NCBI GenBank assembly: GCA_947846985.1
Contig: CANTUZ010000005.1
Span: 36,394,889-36,458,888, forward strand
Length of the DNA: 64,000 nucleotides
Origin: Fratercula arctica
Lineage: Eukaryota; Chordata; Aves; Charadriiformes; Alcidae
Direction: 5' to 3'
In this document: one piece after another, positions 48,201-62,639 of the stretch
Position numbering within the stretch: the stretch's first letter is position 1
Layout of the letters: every line of letters starts with the position of its first letter
Program-made: the position numbers and the translations under genes
The notes under the pieces: generated by a model
Databases searched by the model: none
Seen by the model: only the letters and a program-made list of their open reading frames with translations
What the model was told of the DNA's origin: nothing

Positions 48201-51200
48201 TTTTGCTTTACAGATTGGGGTTCAAAGTGGATTTTTTGAAGTGACAAAAAATACACAAGTATTTCTATTATAAGGATGCATTTATATTATAAAAAGAATA
48301 GCTTCACGAAGTGCTATGTAAGTCAAGTACATTGAAGTTACAAAAGAGTTGTGATTTTAAGAATCTTTAGAAACAAATACAAAACCTAATGATGTAGTGT
48401 AGGGATGATATGGTTTCGATAAAATAGGATGAAGTCTAGATAAAAATTGGTCTCCTTTATATTTATGAAATGGTTAATTAAAAATGCTAATGCAGAATTA
48501 TCTCCTTAGCTTACACGTTCATCTAGCCAAATTAACTGAACCTGTAAAAAACCGAGAGTTTAATTGTTATATTTTGTGTGCAAAATGGAGCTACTGTCCC
48601 AAATTCTCATTCATGCAGTAAGCTTTGCAGGTACAAAACCTAGGTACTTACATTTTGTAAATGTTTTTGTAGAACCTTTAGTAACTTTCGTCCTTTCTTT
48701 ATTTCAGATTCAATGTGTTACAAACAAACATATTCCACCTGTTACAACAATCTGGCATATTACTTTCTTGATACGTGATGATACAATACCTCTCAGGTTT
48801 GCTGAGTAGCAAAGAGAAATGTAAGCAAATGAAAAGGTTTTCCACTTTCACAGTTTTTTTCTGCTTGGGGTTCTGTTTGTCTGAGAACTGTATGAATAGA
48901 AGCCATATTTTATAGTATTTCTTTAACCTCTGCCATCTGGTGTAGGTTAGTTTTTCCACTGCCAACATATCCTAGAGGCCCCAGTACCAAAATGTTTAAT
49001 TTCTAAGCAAACATTTGGACTTTATAAATCCAGTTTAAAAAAATAGAGCATTATTTTTTTAAACTATATATTGCATTTGCCACTAGGGATGACATTAATA
49101 AACACACAGACAAGTATGTGGGTTTAAAGGCTTCTGGCCACAACTTTATTTTCTGTAGCAGAGCTCCAGAGATGTCAGGTCACCCAACATCTTTAATCAC
49201 TGAGTCACGCTCAGTTATCACGAAGGAACTTGAATATCCCCTACTGACCTAAAGTCTGAAGTGTCAAGGGATTTGCACCATCATAGCCAAAACCTTCCAA
49301 ATCAAGCATGGTTTCAGGCAGATACTACTCATCCATGCCAAAGCTTTAGCTGCTCTGGTTTTTTTAATGTAAACTAAAGTTACTTCATTGCAACAAGAGA
49401 GGATTGTTGCTGCAAAAGAATTGGGGCAAGTAGCTAACCACTTAAAAAAACAAGGAATGCAATAACCAGATCTCCATCAACTTCCTTATGTTATATCTTG
49501 GGAAAAAAAGACCCACAAAAACTGTGTGTCAGAATTCTACTACCAAAAAGAGAAAGTCCTTTCTAAGTTTACAAAAGCATAATGTTACATTTTGTACTAG
49601 CCAGCAAATTCTCAGATCTCAATTTGAAAACATGCAGTAGTGTTGATTGTCCCAAGTTGATCTTTAGTTGTAGTGAAAAATTGAAAAAAACTTGCTTCTG
49701 CTGAGAACGGGCAGGCATACACAGTTCATCTTAATCAGTACTCTTCAGAGGCAGACAGTCACCGCAGAAAAGACACATAGAGAATATGGATGCATAGATA
49801 ATAAAGGAGAATATTTAAAGCTGTGTATAAGCAAGATCTGAAGGGTAAAGAAAAGGAAAATAACTATTTTGTTACTTCATTCTGATTTAGGAAAATGTCT
49901 GAAAAAAAAAAACCCTGAGGAACTCCCACTTCTTTCCATATCCACCTGGTTAAATATTTGTGTGTATGTGTTCATCCCTAAATTCTAAAATATCAGTGAT
50001 AACTTGGTTTGCCACTTTCTCCTGAAGTCTTTCCTACTCCTGAGGAGTATTCAGAAACATGTTTTTGGCACACACAGATTCCTTTAATGAAAATTCACAA
50101 AAGGTCTTTACTTCTTACTGTTTATTCAGTTTCAAATTAAACAAGTGTTAATAAAAACAAAGAACAGTAAATAATCCAATTAACAAGTGGTTCTTTTCTG
50201 AGGACTGAGTTGTAGTGCAAAAGTTATGCCCATTTAATTGAATTCATTTAGAATTTGACTAGTTTAATCAGTGCAATCTGGTAATGAAGACTCATGATAT
50301 TTGTTGAATTTAAATGATAATTTTCCTGGGGCATCTGCTGAACAGTGTGGATGAAGAGGTGACGTTATCACCTTTCAGCCAATCTGGGATATGAAGTTCT
50401 ATATTACTTTGCAAGACCACTAATTGCACTTATTTTAATATGCTTAGTTATAAAAAGCAGCATCTGGGGAATGAACATCCTGTCTCTGCCATTGGGGATA
50501 GGGACTTCTCCTGCTTGGATGGACAACTGGTTAAATTGCCCCAGAACGAGTCGTCAGAACTGATAAATCAGTGCCCACACTGCAGTTTGTTTAGTCATCA
50601 GTGAAACTTGTTTGGTTTAATTTAGTCATTTTCTGGTACTAGCTTACTTCAAGACCATTCACATTTTTTCACTGTGGTCCTTAAACCTCTTGTGTTGAGG
50701 TGGCAGCTTCTAAATGCTCTGAAAATTTTACCTCAGTATTTCTTAGTAGCCATTGATTAGGAAGCCCGGCGAACTTTCGCTCAAACTTGTGTTGCAGCTG
50801 GACTTTCCTTCTCTTCTAAGCACCTCTTATCAGTCATCTCACTCTCTGATTCACTTCTGATTCCCAGTGCACTCCAGCCTGGATGTCCTGTGTCCAGCTA
50901 GCCATTTTAAGCATTGGCATAGAGTGGGTTTGGCCTTAAGAAACCAGACACGCGCTACCAGTCTATCTTTTTATCTGCCCTCTTCTGCCAAAGTTTTTCC
51001 TGTAAACGTTTGGTCAGTGTAACTGAATTTTTCAAAGGACTGAAGATCACAACATTCCTGCAGGTTTTGTGAACATAAATACCTATGTGAGAAGAAAAAA
51101 AATCGAAGTCAGAGCTCTGGCAAGGAAAAGCCTAGAGTTAGCGGTTACATATTTGGCCATCCATTAAACATGCAGTGCAAGGCCTGCCACAACACCATGC

Positions 51201-51654
51201 TGCTGTTTGCCACATCAGTAATAAAAGGATATAGGAAGAATATGGGAGTAATTTTCTTGAAATTACATCTTTTGTCATTCCTCTCTCAAAGCTGGGTGCT
51301 AAATCGGTCCTAACTCACAACCTCCCCCAGAAGAGATCGGAGGGGAGGAACTTCAGACTAAACTCCAGCATGCAGACTGAACTGATAGACCTAACTCCTT
51401 CTGAAGGACAGGTTCTGGGCTCTGACTTTCTTGTCTGCATTTCCTACTTAACAGCAACCTTCTCTGTTTTTCACTAACATAAATGCTATTCAGATTTGTC
51501 TGCAGCCAGTCTGCCTGCCAAGCGTGGGCTAAGGGCTTCACTTGGCAGCAGGGTGCCACATCAGGTACTGAAGTGCTTGGCTTTGTGATGCCATTGTGAG
51601 GCTTTAGGTGTTTCCAAAAGCATGGTTGTGGTTCTCATAGGCACCGTAATCAGT

Positions 51655-51775
51655 CCAATAAGAACAAAACTCTATCTTTAAATTCTATATAGAAGTGAGT
51701 TTACCTACAGATGCAAAGTGGTATTGAAGTAAGTGGATTTACATCAGGAGTAAATTGGTTCCATGATTTAGATTT
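51655..51775 (+). repeat. Second fragment of an old dispersed amniote repeat
   Basis: ATTGAAGTAAGTGGATTTAC followed by ATCAGGAGTAAATTGGTTCC resembles the old amniote pattern 'TTGAAGTCAATGGAGTTACA ... TCAGGAGTGAATTTGGTCC'. It is diverged, with approximate ends and an unknown family name. Confidence 0.35.
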
Positions 51776-54700
51776 TTATATTCGCTGAGTACCCAAATAC
51801 TTAACTAATAATTACTGTTTTTTTATAAATGCGATAAGCATATAGGGAACTCGTGATCACAAATCATGTGTAATGTTGCCTGTTTTCATTAGGTGACTTA
51901 AGCATGTAGAACAAGAAGTGTTACCCTAAAGATCATGCATGACAAACATATATATATCCAGGGACAGCGAGTAATAAACAGTCTCTGGAGCTTGGCAGAA
52001 ATTTTGTTCAAGGGCGATCATGCATTTTGCATAGTTTTGTTTATTGTGTAGTAAGTAGTCAAGTAAATTTTCAGACATTGAAAGTGTATTTTTCTATAAT
52101 ACAAATTTTTAAGCAGGTTTCTTGGCATGCATTTTGTTTGTGCTGTGCTTGAGGTTGTTTATGGCATTAGTGGTTTGTGTGTTTGTGCGTGTTTGCATTC
52201 TGTCTGTTTATGAAGTATTTCCCTGGTACCCTTACACAGCATGTGGTCGGGCGAAGATTATTTTTGATAGCGTGTGTAGTCATCGTGCATTTTGCTGAAA
52301 GGATTTTAAACTAAGTTAGGTTAAACACTACTTATCTGCAGTTATGTAAAGACAGACTTGCAGGTTATACTCGTCTTCACGGAAGTTGGATGCGAAAAAA
52401 TACCTGCAGCGTTTTAAAGATGAAAGCGTGACTTGGTGCCAATTTTTCCAACAATCATGGCAGTTTGGTATATTTGAGTTTCATTGAGATAGGCCAATTC
52501 TATTAATAACTGGAACATTAGTATATTTTTATTATCCTAGATGTTCAAAATAATTAACAGATGACTCATTATATTATAATAATACCACGTGTGTAAATCA
52601 TTATTGAAATGAACTACAGAAGCAAAACCAAACCTCTAACAAGGATAATTTAAATCACTTCAGTCTGTAATTGACAGCTAAGTAGAGGCAATACTTTCAG
52701 GACCCACAGAGAGGGTTGTGAAATTAATCTGTGAATTACACTGGTCTTAGAGTGTTAGTGGATACTTTTCCTGGTGTTTTGAAAGTATAGGTTGTCCAGC
52801 ATGTGTCTAACAAGACATTACAGAAATACTGTTTGCAAAAAATGTAGATGCTGAGCAGCTCTAGACACTTGCAGACATCAGTTCAGTGAGGATATTGTGA
52901 ACGCTGCAGAATAAAATATTGTTACTTTATTTAGATGCCTAACTGCTGCTTTAAGAACATAATTCTCCCCACAAGTCTTTTCCTGCAGTTCAAGAAACTC
53001 TGCTTCCGCAGAAATTATTGAGAATGTGCATGAAACTTAAAAGAAACAGAGCTGACCAATAACAAATGCTTATGAAAATTCCCCTTGTAAGTACCGAAGT
53101 TCTTCACAGGTAATAAACTCCATGTATCAGCTCAGGTTTTCTTGAGAATACTTTCATACACGTATACCTTTTTTCTTCCTATCAGAATAATATTAGACAA
53201 TTTTCTGATGCTTCATTTACATTGCTCGAGTGTGCATTTATGAAAGCTTAAAATACATTTCATTAAGATTATCTGTCTTTGAATATGAGAATAAAATTAA
53301 TGAATATCAGTGAAAACATTTCATGTGTTGTGCACATTTTTATCTACTTCGGGAATGTAAAATATTATACTGCTGTATCATTTATAACACCATGCTGTGC
53401 TGCACAACTATAGTTGCTTTTTATGTATAGTGCTGTAACATACAGTGAGACCTTTGCTTAAGAATAATTATTTAAGTGACTTTAAGTGAATTAGAAAGAA
53501 GATAGCTAAAGGTGGAATTCAGACCCTCTAGCTACTCTTTCTGCTTGTAACATGCCATACCTGTGTTATTCCTGAGAAGCCGAAATTCAATCCACATAAA
53601 ATAACATTTCTGTGCCTCAAGACATAGGAGCCATTCATACAGAAACGAGAAGCAAAATGTGTACAGAAATAAACTTCACATCTTGTGACAGTAGCAGCAG
53701 GTTCATAGTGTCAGGAAGAAAAAAAAAATGATGAAAGGAAGCCAAGCCTGACAAACTGAATTGTGGCTTATCTGAATGTTGTTGAACTTCGTTTCACTAA
53801 CAAAGCAGTGGCGTATTTTTTTTCATTAAATAATAATTTACAGATAAAGGAAAAAATTATAAAGGTTCCTTCCTATCACCATAATATGCTTTTTTTTAAA
53901 ATAAATGTGTATGCACTATATAAATTCATAGAACTTGGCAACTATACAGGTATTCTTCAATATTTTAAATTGGGAGCAGAGAAGAAGATTTTAGTAAAAG
54001 CTAAATGATGATACAAAGGACTGAATTTTGCAATAATTTGCATGGAAATGTTTATCCATGCAGAGTCAATGTAAAAATCCAAATAATCACTACGTAAGGT
54101 GTACTATATTTCTATGTATTAATGTGCAATATTTTATAGTGTAGAATATGTATTCTATATTATTAGAGAGAGAGAGCATATTGAAGATACACACATAGTA
54201 TGTATATAAATTTATTTCCATATCCTATCTGTACATCTGTACATCTTTCAGTGCTTGTTTTTTGTATAAATCAGGAGTGATTCCGATAGTCAGTGCCTAA
54301 AATGTTGTAAGAGGTTATCATCAGGTCCCTTATATATAGTAAACACATATTAATATTTAAGAGATGAGCCAAGACAATACTTAACTACTCATTTTGGGCT
54401 GTGTCCAAATACTGGCTCATATGATAACTACTCATGAGTGTAGTATTTTGATAATATTCTTCAGCAGACATTTTTTTATGTTGTAAAGAAGACCTATGTT
54501 GCTTAGTTGTTCTTGAAAATAGAAGTTAACTTTTATGTTATTTAAGTTCTTTCAACTTTTTAGCCTTGATACCTTCCATTTTGTGCTTCCAGTGCAGTGA
54601 GAGTACTGCTGGAAGAAAAATTTAACTTCCAGGAAAGTTCAGCAGATCTTTTGGGACTTACAGCATGTAAGAAGTCAGGCACTGTTCAAGTGAGCATGAT

Positions 54701-55649
54701 ATTCACAAGCCCCTAGAAAGCATTTTTAAGCCCCGAGAAAGTAGTTTTGATTTTGCAAACAATATTACACTTATTGTCTAAAATTTTGCCTTTAATATAT
54801 GAAAACATCCCACGGGACTGAAAATATGTTCCGCTTCATTATATGTATTGGCTTCAGACATCATTACCCACTAAAAGTCACTTCAGTTCCAGGTGTGACT
54901 ATTTCCTATATAAGAAATCAAGCAGCTACTTAATTATCCACTTTAAAAATAAAATTCTGTCCTTAAGACAAAAGGAGAGGGACATTTTCATGACATTTCC
55001 AATGAACTGGAACTTCTTACTTCAAATGATATTCCAAAAACTTGCTTTTTCTCTTGGAACTGGGTCAGAGTTTTTCTAGCCTTGATAGAATTGGCATCCT
55101 TTCTCCAAATCGAAATATGCCAGCCGTAGTACTTTTTCAGTAATATACTTATCATGCAGAAAATCTTTGATAAGGCCACATATGCAACATTTGTGTTATA
55201 GACATGCATGAACCTGCAAGGTCATGTGACTGTGAGTAACCCCTTCTGCCGTTTGATGTTACTAAGACTTCAGAAAGCTTGACCGTGAGACACACTTCTT
55301 TTTCCCCCAAAGGCTCAACAATTTTCCTGCTACAATTTTTGGGAGAACTCTTTGTTTGAAGAAGCTGGGCAGGGTAAAGCTGGCAGACTGGAACACTGCC
55401 CTGATGTGTTGTGACAGACATGTAATCTGCCATTTGACCACTGGTTCACACATCAGTGTTAATGTGAATGTGACACCTCTCAGCATACTGTTAATCATGC
55501 ATTACTCTTCTGTCTGAAATGCGGAGATGTGGAGTAGACTTTTATTCTTTTTAGAAGACTACACAAAAAAACCTAGTGAAATGAAAATTTACAGCCATAA
55601 AGGCAAACTGATTGACAGCTGCAAATCATAGTCACAGCAACATTGATAT

Positions 55650-55795
55650 ATACATATTTATAGATCCCTAGATTTCGAAACTGAAAAGGATCATTAGAAC
55701 ATTCTGCTTAATCTAACGCATTCCTATTCCAAATGTGCAAGGAGTCAAACATGCAGTCCCATGTCGAGTGTGAGGAAACCTAGACGATGGCCTTC
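55650..55795 (-). mobile_element. Old CR1-lineage LINE 3' relic
   Basis: Plus-strand text around 55660-55740 (TAGATCCCTAGATTTCGAAA, AAGGATCATTAGAACATTC, TGCTTAATCTAACGCATTCC) resembles a degraded reverse complement of the CR1 3' end (ATAGATTCCAAGGCCAGAAGG, GGACCATTGTGATCATCTAG, TCTGACCTCCT). It is short and diverged, with no coding potential. Confidence 0.5.
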
Positions 55796-57519
55796 CATAG
55801 TCCAGAAATGAGATCAATTCAGCTTTCGTTTCCTCACTAACACTTTTTTGTCTCTTGGGTTTTGTTTCCTTTTCTCCTGGTGTTTCATCACCAAAGTGCC
55901 CAGGAGTTCATCTGCTTTCATTCAACTGAAATGCATGTACCAGATGGTGCAAATAGCCCAGTATATTTCAATCCTGTATCCATGTCAAAAAACAGGCAGA
56001 CTGCTGCAATTCTTGGTTGCTGCACCTCATGGTATCAAAGGCTGGCTAAGAAGAGTGACACTGCTTGACAATGAATAAGATTTTTCAGGTCTGGCAGGGA
56101 ACTTGCTTTGGAAGCTAAAATCCTGCTTCTACTCTGTAGGAGTTGCTTTTCATGATTAATTAATTGTGTTTACGCTAATCTACAAAGGATGTAAAGAAAT
56201 ATAAAAATAGAGTTACAGAAATGTGTCTAGTTATAATACTTTATAGTAACCATTTTGTCACCTGTATTTTAGGTATATTACCTACTTGCTTGCTAGAATT
56301 ACACTAGAAATTGACCTACAATAGAAAGTTCTATATTGTGCTTTTCAGCATACTTTCACAGGAGGAGCACTTTTGCTTTTGCAATGTGAACAGCCTAGAC
56401 CACTGTTACCCTTAGGTCAATGAAGTTTGAAAGTATCTTGAGGGCTAGGGAGGGCAGTGAAGGTCACTAGCTGCTTTCATCTGATAACAGCTGCTTAGAA
56501 TTTGACCACAAGATTTTCAAAATATCTCCATAGTAAAACCTTACACTTGCAAAAGACAGCTCTAGCAAAATTATGATATGAGGCTTAGAAAAGTGGAGTT
56601 ACGTTTGTCTTGGAAAACAGAAACTGGAGAGAGTAGTTGAAAGCTGTTGGGTTGACATTCTCTCTGTTGGTTTCCTGACTCCTAGGTACTATGACAATAA
56701 TACAGAGTTCAAGAAGAGTTATACCTTCCTATCCATTCTGGCCTTTTTACTAATCCCACAAATAACAGAAGACTCACATGTGATACCTTTGGGCAGCAAT
56801 TCAGTGCTTTCTCACCCTGTCCTCTGTCATATCTGCAAGAGTATGTGTCCCTTTATGACCCAGGCAAAATATTCCCCTGCCTTTTTCAGGGTTACCTGTG
56901 CATTTTTTTTGTCTTCCCCTTGTTTACAAGCTAGGATATGAGAAATGTAAAACCTGCTGGAGCATTCTGGTTTGACTAATTTTAGTGGTCTGTAGGATGA
57001 TTTTTAAGTGGCCCAGGAAGGGACATAGAGCACTCTTTTTACCTGTTTAACCTCTCTGTCAAGCTTTAAAGCTTTTCTCCGTATTTTCTATTTCATTGAA
57101 AATTCATCATTGTTCCGAGTCCCCAAACAAAATTTTTACCACTGAAGAGACAGACTCCTGATTTGGAAAGCTAACTTCCATCCTGAACAAAGAATTTCGG
57201 GACGGAACAGAGTATGACAGAAATGTTCACATAGCTGAAAGAGTTATGGAATTATAATAGGAATTGTAATCAAGTTAGCTGCACGTTAATTTTGCATGGG
57301 TGTAAGTGTACCACGTATATGGATATTCTAGTTAACAAATCTATTTATGTGTATTTGTATATATATTCAAAAGCTCTAGTTTGCCTGCAGTTGTGGTGTA
57401 GGTGATTCTTCTTGTGTGCGTTACAGTTAGAGAAGTATCATTTTAAGCAGAGATGATACTGAAAAGAATTGTTTTCTTTAGCTAACAGCAACTAATAGGT
57501 TAGGTAAGAATCATCAAAC

Positions 57520-57862
57520 AGGCCATGGCAGCAATTTATATTTACTGGAAAGGTGTAAAAAATAAGGCAGGAGAGAAATATTATTTAATACGATAGATGG
57601 AAGTGCCATTAAGACTAGTGGGATGAAGGTAATAAAAGAAAGTGTAGACTGACTACCCAAAAAAATCTGGAGAGCAAACTAGTTGCACTAAACGACTGTA
57701 TAATCTCTATGGGGAAGCACTAACAATCCAATCGCTTGAGATTTTTGAGAGGCCAAAGGAACAGCAAAATACATGGTGGGGAAGAAGCTTGAATTGGCAG
57801 GTAGATGGATTAGCTGACCTATTAGTTCTTTTCTATTGCAAACTTCTATGATTTTATGTGGG
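57520..57862 (+). mobile_element. Old CR1-lineage LINE 3' relic, sense orientation
   Basis: The right end reads TTGGCAGGTAGATGGATTAG, CTGACCTATTAGTTCTTTTC and TTCTATGATTTTATG, closely following the sense CR1 3' terminus (GGCAGGTGGATGGACTAG, ATGACCTAATAGATCTCTTC, TATGATTCTATG). Upstream, a stretch with AAATACATGGTGGGGAAG is compatible with the CR1 3' UTR but diverged. The 3' end is well supported; the 5' limit is a guess. Confidence 0.62.
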
Positions 57863-58099
57863 GAAAATTCCTTTTCAACCCACGCTGGCAATCTGTTTGT
57901 GTTCTGAAGTATGATGATTGACATCCCTTTTAACTTTTAACCTAGAGAATGTCTCTGCAAGTGTTATTCCTACATATAAATGTCTAATGCTTTTAATAAA
58001 AAAAAAAAAGTCTCTCAATTAGGGGACTGTATCCATGTGCAAATGCAGAATGGAGATCACAACAGAGTCTGAGGTGTTATAGCGGCATGGGCAGCACTC

Positions 58100-58345
58100 C
58101 CACTCAGGAAGGATGGGGCGTTGAGAAGGAAAAGGGAGCATTTGGGGCTTAAAGACTAGAGAGAGAGTGGAGGCAAACAAGAGAAAAGTGGATAAAAACA
58201 GTCGGAAAGAAGGGTATAATTTTTGTTGAAAGGGGGGGAATAGGAAAGAAAATAACAGAGAGAAATGGGAAGGTGGAAAGGTATAAGAACAGAGAAGCAA
58301 GATACCAGGGGAAAACTAATTTATGGAGTAGAAGAACAAGAAGGA
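58100..58345. repeat. Purine-rich tract on the plus strand
   Basis: About 245 bp are strongly enriched in A and G on the plus strand, with GAGAGAGAG, GGGGGGG and many GGAAAG-type pieces. It has no regular repeat unit. The antisense frame at 58019-58300 is a composition artefact (Ser/Phe/Leu/Pro-rich). Confidence 0.7.
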
Positions 58346-61024
58346 CAAATAATGATGTGCTCCTATTATTATGGTACCAGAGTACTTCCTACTTGTAAGT
58401 GTTTACCCTTGGTTCATCCACGTGCAACCTTATATTTTTTTTCATTTCAAACAGTGTAATGCTTAGTAAGCATCACTGAAGTACAGTGTGTGGTTTTTTG
58501 TAACAAATAGTGTATTTCACAATTAAAACTCAGCCTGTCCACCTTTCCTGTGAAAGTAAAGCCCACCAAAACATAGAGCATGTATGAAAATATAGCACCC
58601 TAGTAGAAAGTGCAGTCTTTCCTGCATTTTGCCCTGAACTAGGGGACTGGAGGTGGATTTATGATCAGGAAAACATCACAAAAGAAATATTGAAGAAATG
58701 CTAAGCTAGCAATGCTGAACATATTTAAATAATACTACCAAAAATGTTATTCAAATTTTGTGGCATTAAACTAAAGCCCAGAGTATAAAAAGACAAAATT
58801 ATTACAGAGATTTCCAGTTACTCAAAAAATATCTTTCCAGTGTTACTTGTTCTGACTTAAAGAAGTTTGCTGAAGCATCAACTTCATTTCTGTCGAGGGC
58901 TGTAAAAAAGATTGAAGCCGGGGCCTGGAATATGAACAAACAATGCATCTAAGTTAGTGCCCCACAGAATATTTTAAAATTATTTAACACAAATCATCTC
59001 AGTGTCAACAACTCATCACAGATAAACTATCTAATTAACAGAAGCCATCATAGTATTTGAGAACTCAGTCTTGGCTCAGTTGATATACCAGAAGGGCACT
59101 CCTTGATAAGCAAAAATTATAAAGGAAGGTTTAAAAAATGTTACTGCCTGAAGTAGATTCTTCTTAGTTTTAAATTAACCCTCTGCTAGGTTGGAATTTT
59201 TGGTTGTTTGGGTTTTTTTTAATCTCTATGAGATAATGAGCACAGGTTGACCTCATGTTCTTAGATATACTCCATGCTAAGATTCTGTAACACGGTCTAT
59301 TTTATGATGCAATATTTTTTCAGTGAGTCTGCCATGGACTTGATACCATGCCAAAATGTCAGCTCAGTTAACAAAAGTGTCCCCAGCTTTCGTAACTACT
59401 TCTGAGATAGTTTTATCCCACTTCTTTAAAATTGCAAAGGTTGTCAAAATCTTACAGATATAAAACTTTGCTGCAAAACACTTTTGGGCATCAAAACATG
59501 GACTGGTGGTTGCAGCAGCAAACCTACCACTTTTTGGAATCCAGGTGCTTCGTTTCCCTGCATGAAGTCTGTGGGGAGAGAAAGCTGACAATGGGATCCA
59601 TAAAAACATAAAATAGACCAAAAGTTACCTAAAACAGCTCATGGGGAATACTGTAAAGACAGATTTCCCATAAGTCTCTGAGGGGTGATAGTTACATGTC
59701 TAGGTTGCAGGGAGACAACCTAGGACAATAAGATTCATTGCCCTAAAACTGCTCCTTAAAGTCGTCTTTTTCACAGAGGAAATGTGAAGTAACAGTAGGT
59801 AGGAGTGAAGGACCATCTTCTCCCCATCCCATGCCAGGTGGATTATTTGTTACAACATTTGCTGAGGGTATGGCAGATATGGGTCTAATGACCTCTTATG
59901 CCTAATGGCAATTTGAATGTGTTTCTTCCAGATAAGTGTTGTGGCTGCTCAGCTGTAGGACAGTCTGGAGCAGTCCCTCACACTTCCTCGTAGAACATCA
60001 CTCCTGCTATGGAGTGATTAATCTCATTATGCCAGAGAGAAAAGGTGAGACATCATGTCTTAAAAATGCCAGTCATAAAATGCCAGTGTACAGAGAGCAG
60101 TGCAAGACCATTCCATTCGCATCAAATACATGCTTTTGTTTGCTAGGCTTCAACTGGTGCATATACCTTTTCTGGTCTTTTTATTCTGTGAAACAATGAA
60201 AGAAAACCAGCCTATGTCTCACAGTAATCATTTTAGTTTCTTCACAACTGTCACACCATTTGTCCAGTGAGTAATTTATATTGAACTTTCCCTCCCACTT
60301 GGCTATGAACTTGCCCCAGAGTCCGTATTATCCAGGAAGAATGGGTATAACTGAGAAACTCTTTTTCAGCTGGTTCCATAACTATCAGGTGACAGCCTCA
60401 GAGATTGGATTTTGGTTCTTCCAGGGAACTGCAGGACAACTGCAAAAGGAGGGGGGGGGTCTGAGTAAACATGGTAAAAAACATTAATATGTAACACTCT
60501 GGTAAATACAGAAATTATGTTTCATATCTGAGCAAACAAGGCTACCAGTATGAGCTCTGTAACATGAAGATGACAAATAAGGGTCACTAGACTGAAGGGT
60601 TTTCCTGAGTAATATTGAAGAACTGATATTTTTTTCCTCAGCTGAAACAGATCACACTGCTGACATCATCTTGCAAGAGAACAATTTATCCTTAGTCGTT
60701 ATACAATTCCTAGAGCATTCCCAGAGCATTCCCAGGTTTGAACAAAGCATACTTGCCACCGTCTTAGTGAATAGAGATGCTGAGTTTCCCAAAGTCTTTT
60801 AAAAAAGAATAAAAATGAGTGATGAAAACAGAATAATCTACAGATGTTATTCCCAATATATTATTCTGCAGCAGAAAACAGGTTTTAAACCTTGATCTGT
60901 CTGAGATTTATTGTCACAAGTATGGAAGTATTTAAGCACCTAACTCAACTACCTACCTTTGCAAATTTGAGCTCTAGCTTTAAAAATAAATGAACAGGAA
61001 AATAAATAGGAATATACATCTGCA

Positions 61025-61047
61025 TACTACTACTACTGCTACTACTA
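61025..61047. repeat. (TAC)n triplet repeat
   Basis: About seven TAC/TGC units (TACTACTACTACTGCTACTA). Confidence 0.85.
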
Positions 61048-62639
61048 AAATATATGTCCATTTTTTCAGCAAAACACTTCATAATCCAAAATTTTCAGTG
61101 GAGTAATGGGAAAATGGCTTATTTTCAACTGAAAAATCTTGAAGTGTTCCCTTCTTTCTTTGAAAATTTTGAATGCTATGAACTTTGAAAAATCTTCTTA
61201 TAGTCAATTAATTAAAAATTATTGCTAGGTTTCATTTCTGTCTAACTTGCCAGAGCTGTTGAGGGAGGCTCCGCTAAGGAAATCAGTAAGTCATAACGAT
61301 CATTTTAATGGCGTCAACGTGTCATACAATGAATCCAATGTAGAGAAATTCATTTATTTACTTTGGCTTTCACCTGACACTAAAGTAGAAGTGATGTTAT
61401 TCTAGGAAAATTCTGATAAAGAATGTAGGAGTACTGACTAGAAGGAATCTGCAGAGATTACTGAGCTTTAAATGCAGGCAACCATCTAATACATGCCAGT
61501 GTAACCCTAGTACAATAGACTGAAAAAACCACAAAAGTTGTCAACTGCTGAAGGCACATAGTTGGCAAAACCAAGACAATTGACAATGTGTTTGGTCTGC
61601 CCCATATCCAAAGTCTGTTATACATTTATCATTATATCAGTTTACACAACTTGATGTATAGTTTACTTAATGTTGTTAGAAGTCTGTTTTACTCAGGAAC
61701 ACTGCAGAGAGACTTCTTCATGTATTACATTCACATACAGAGAAGGAGCATAAGTGGATATGGATGTATCACCAAAGCCTCTTCTGAGTGGAGAGGCACC
61801 CTATCTTCAGTGCTTTCTTTTGTATTTAATGAATTAATGTTCTATTGAAGTTAGAGGCAGTGACAACGATGACATTCTTGTACATTCCTCAGAAGATACA
61901 GAGTATCTCAGATAAGAGTTGTGGAAATAACTCATTTTTCAGTTTCCTGGCAGTTCTAGATAATGATTTCAGATCAATTCAAATTAATGGCAGCTCTTGG
62001 ACTATTTTCAATGTTTAGCATGCACACATATTGTTTCACCAGACATAGATATGCACAAACTTGACATTTTCAGAGGTCTTCTCCAAGTCTGGGGAAGCTA
62101 CTACATATATATTCTGCTGTCTTGAACAGTTCAGGCAAGATGTAACAACCCTCATCACTTCAGAACAATATAATAATTACTAATAAATTCTAACTGACCA
62201 CAATGAATTCATTTCTATAAAACGAATAGCAAAATCCTCATAAAAGCACTAATAACTCCCTGCCACCACCACCCTCAAGGCCCAAAATCCTCAGGTTCCC
62301 CCCTAGCTCCCCTTTGCAAGAAAACGCAACAAGCTAGGGATACCCAGAATTTTAAGTGGAAAGACTAATTTCAAAGAAAGATTCTTCATTAAAAATGAAA
62401 ATTACATTATTTCTCGAGTGTTGATTTGGATTTACACATACTTTGCATCCACAATGAGTACGCACACAACGGAATGACTGGAGTCCAAAAATGTCTCTGT
62501 ACCATCATTGCATTTTCCTGAATCTGACACTGGCAGCATGCAGAAGCAGTCTCTCATAAATGTTAAAAGACGGGTTGGTTTGCATCTGATAAGTGTTAGA
62601 AAAAGGGCTAGTTTTCTGGGGGTGGTTCTATCAAATTGG

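Noticed and set aside
49130..49340. AATAAA on the minus strand in CCACAACTTTATTTTC, considered as a gene or retrocopy 3' end
   Set aside because: There is no poly-T beside it and no open or recognisable reading frame upstream on that strand.
50868..50885. GCACTCCAGCCTGGATGT, resembling the end of a primate Alu
   Set aside because: The match is only about 14 bases. The rest of the Alu sequence and the A-rich tail are missing, and the window is not primate.
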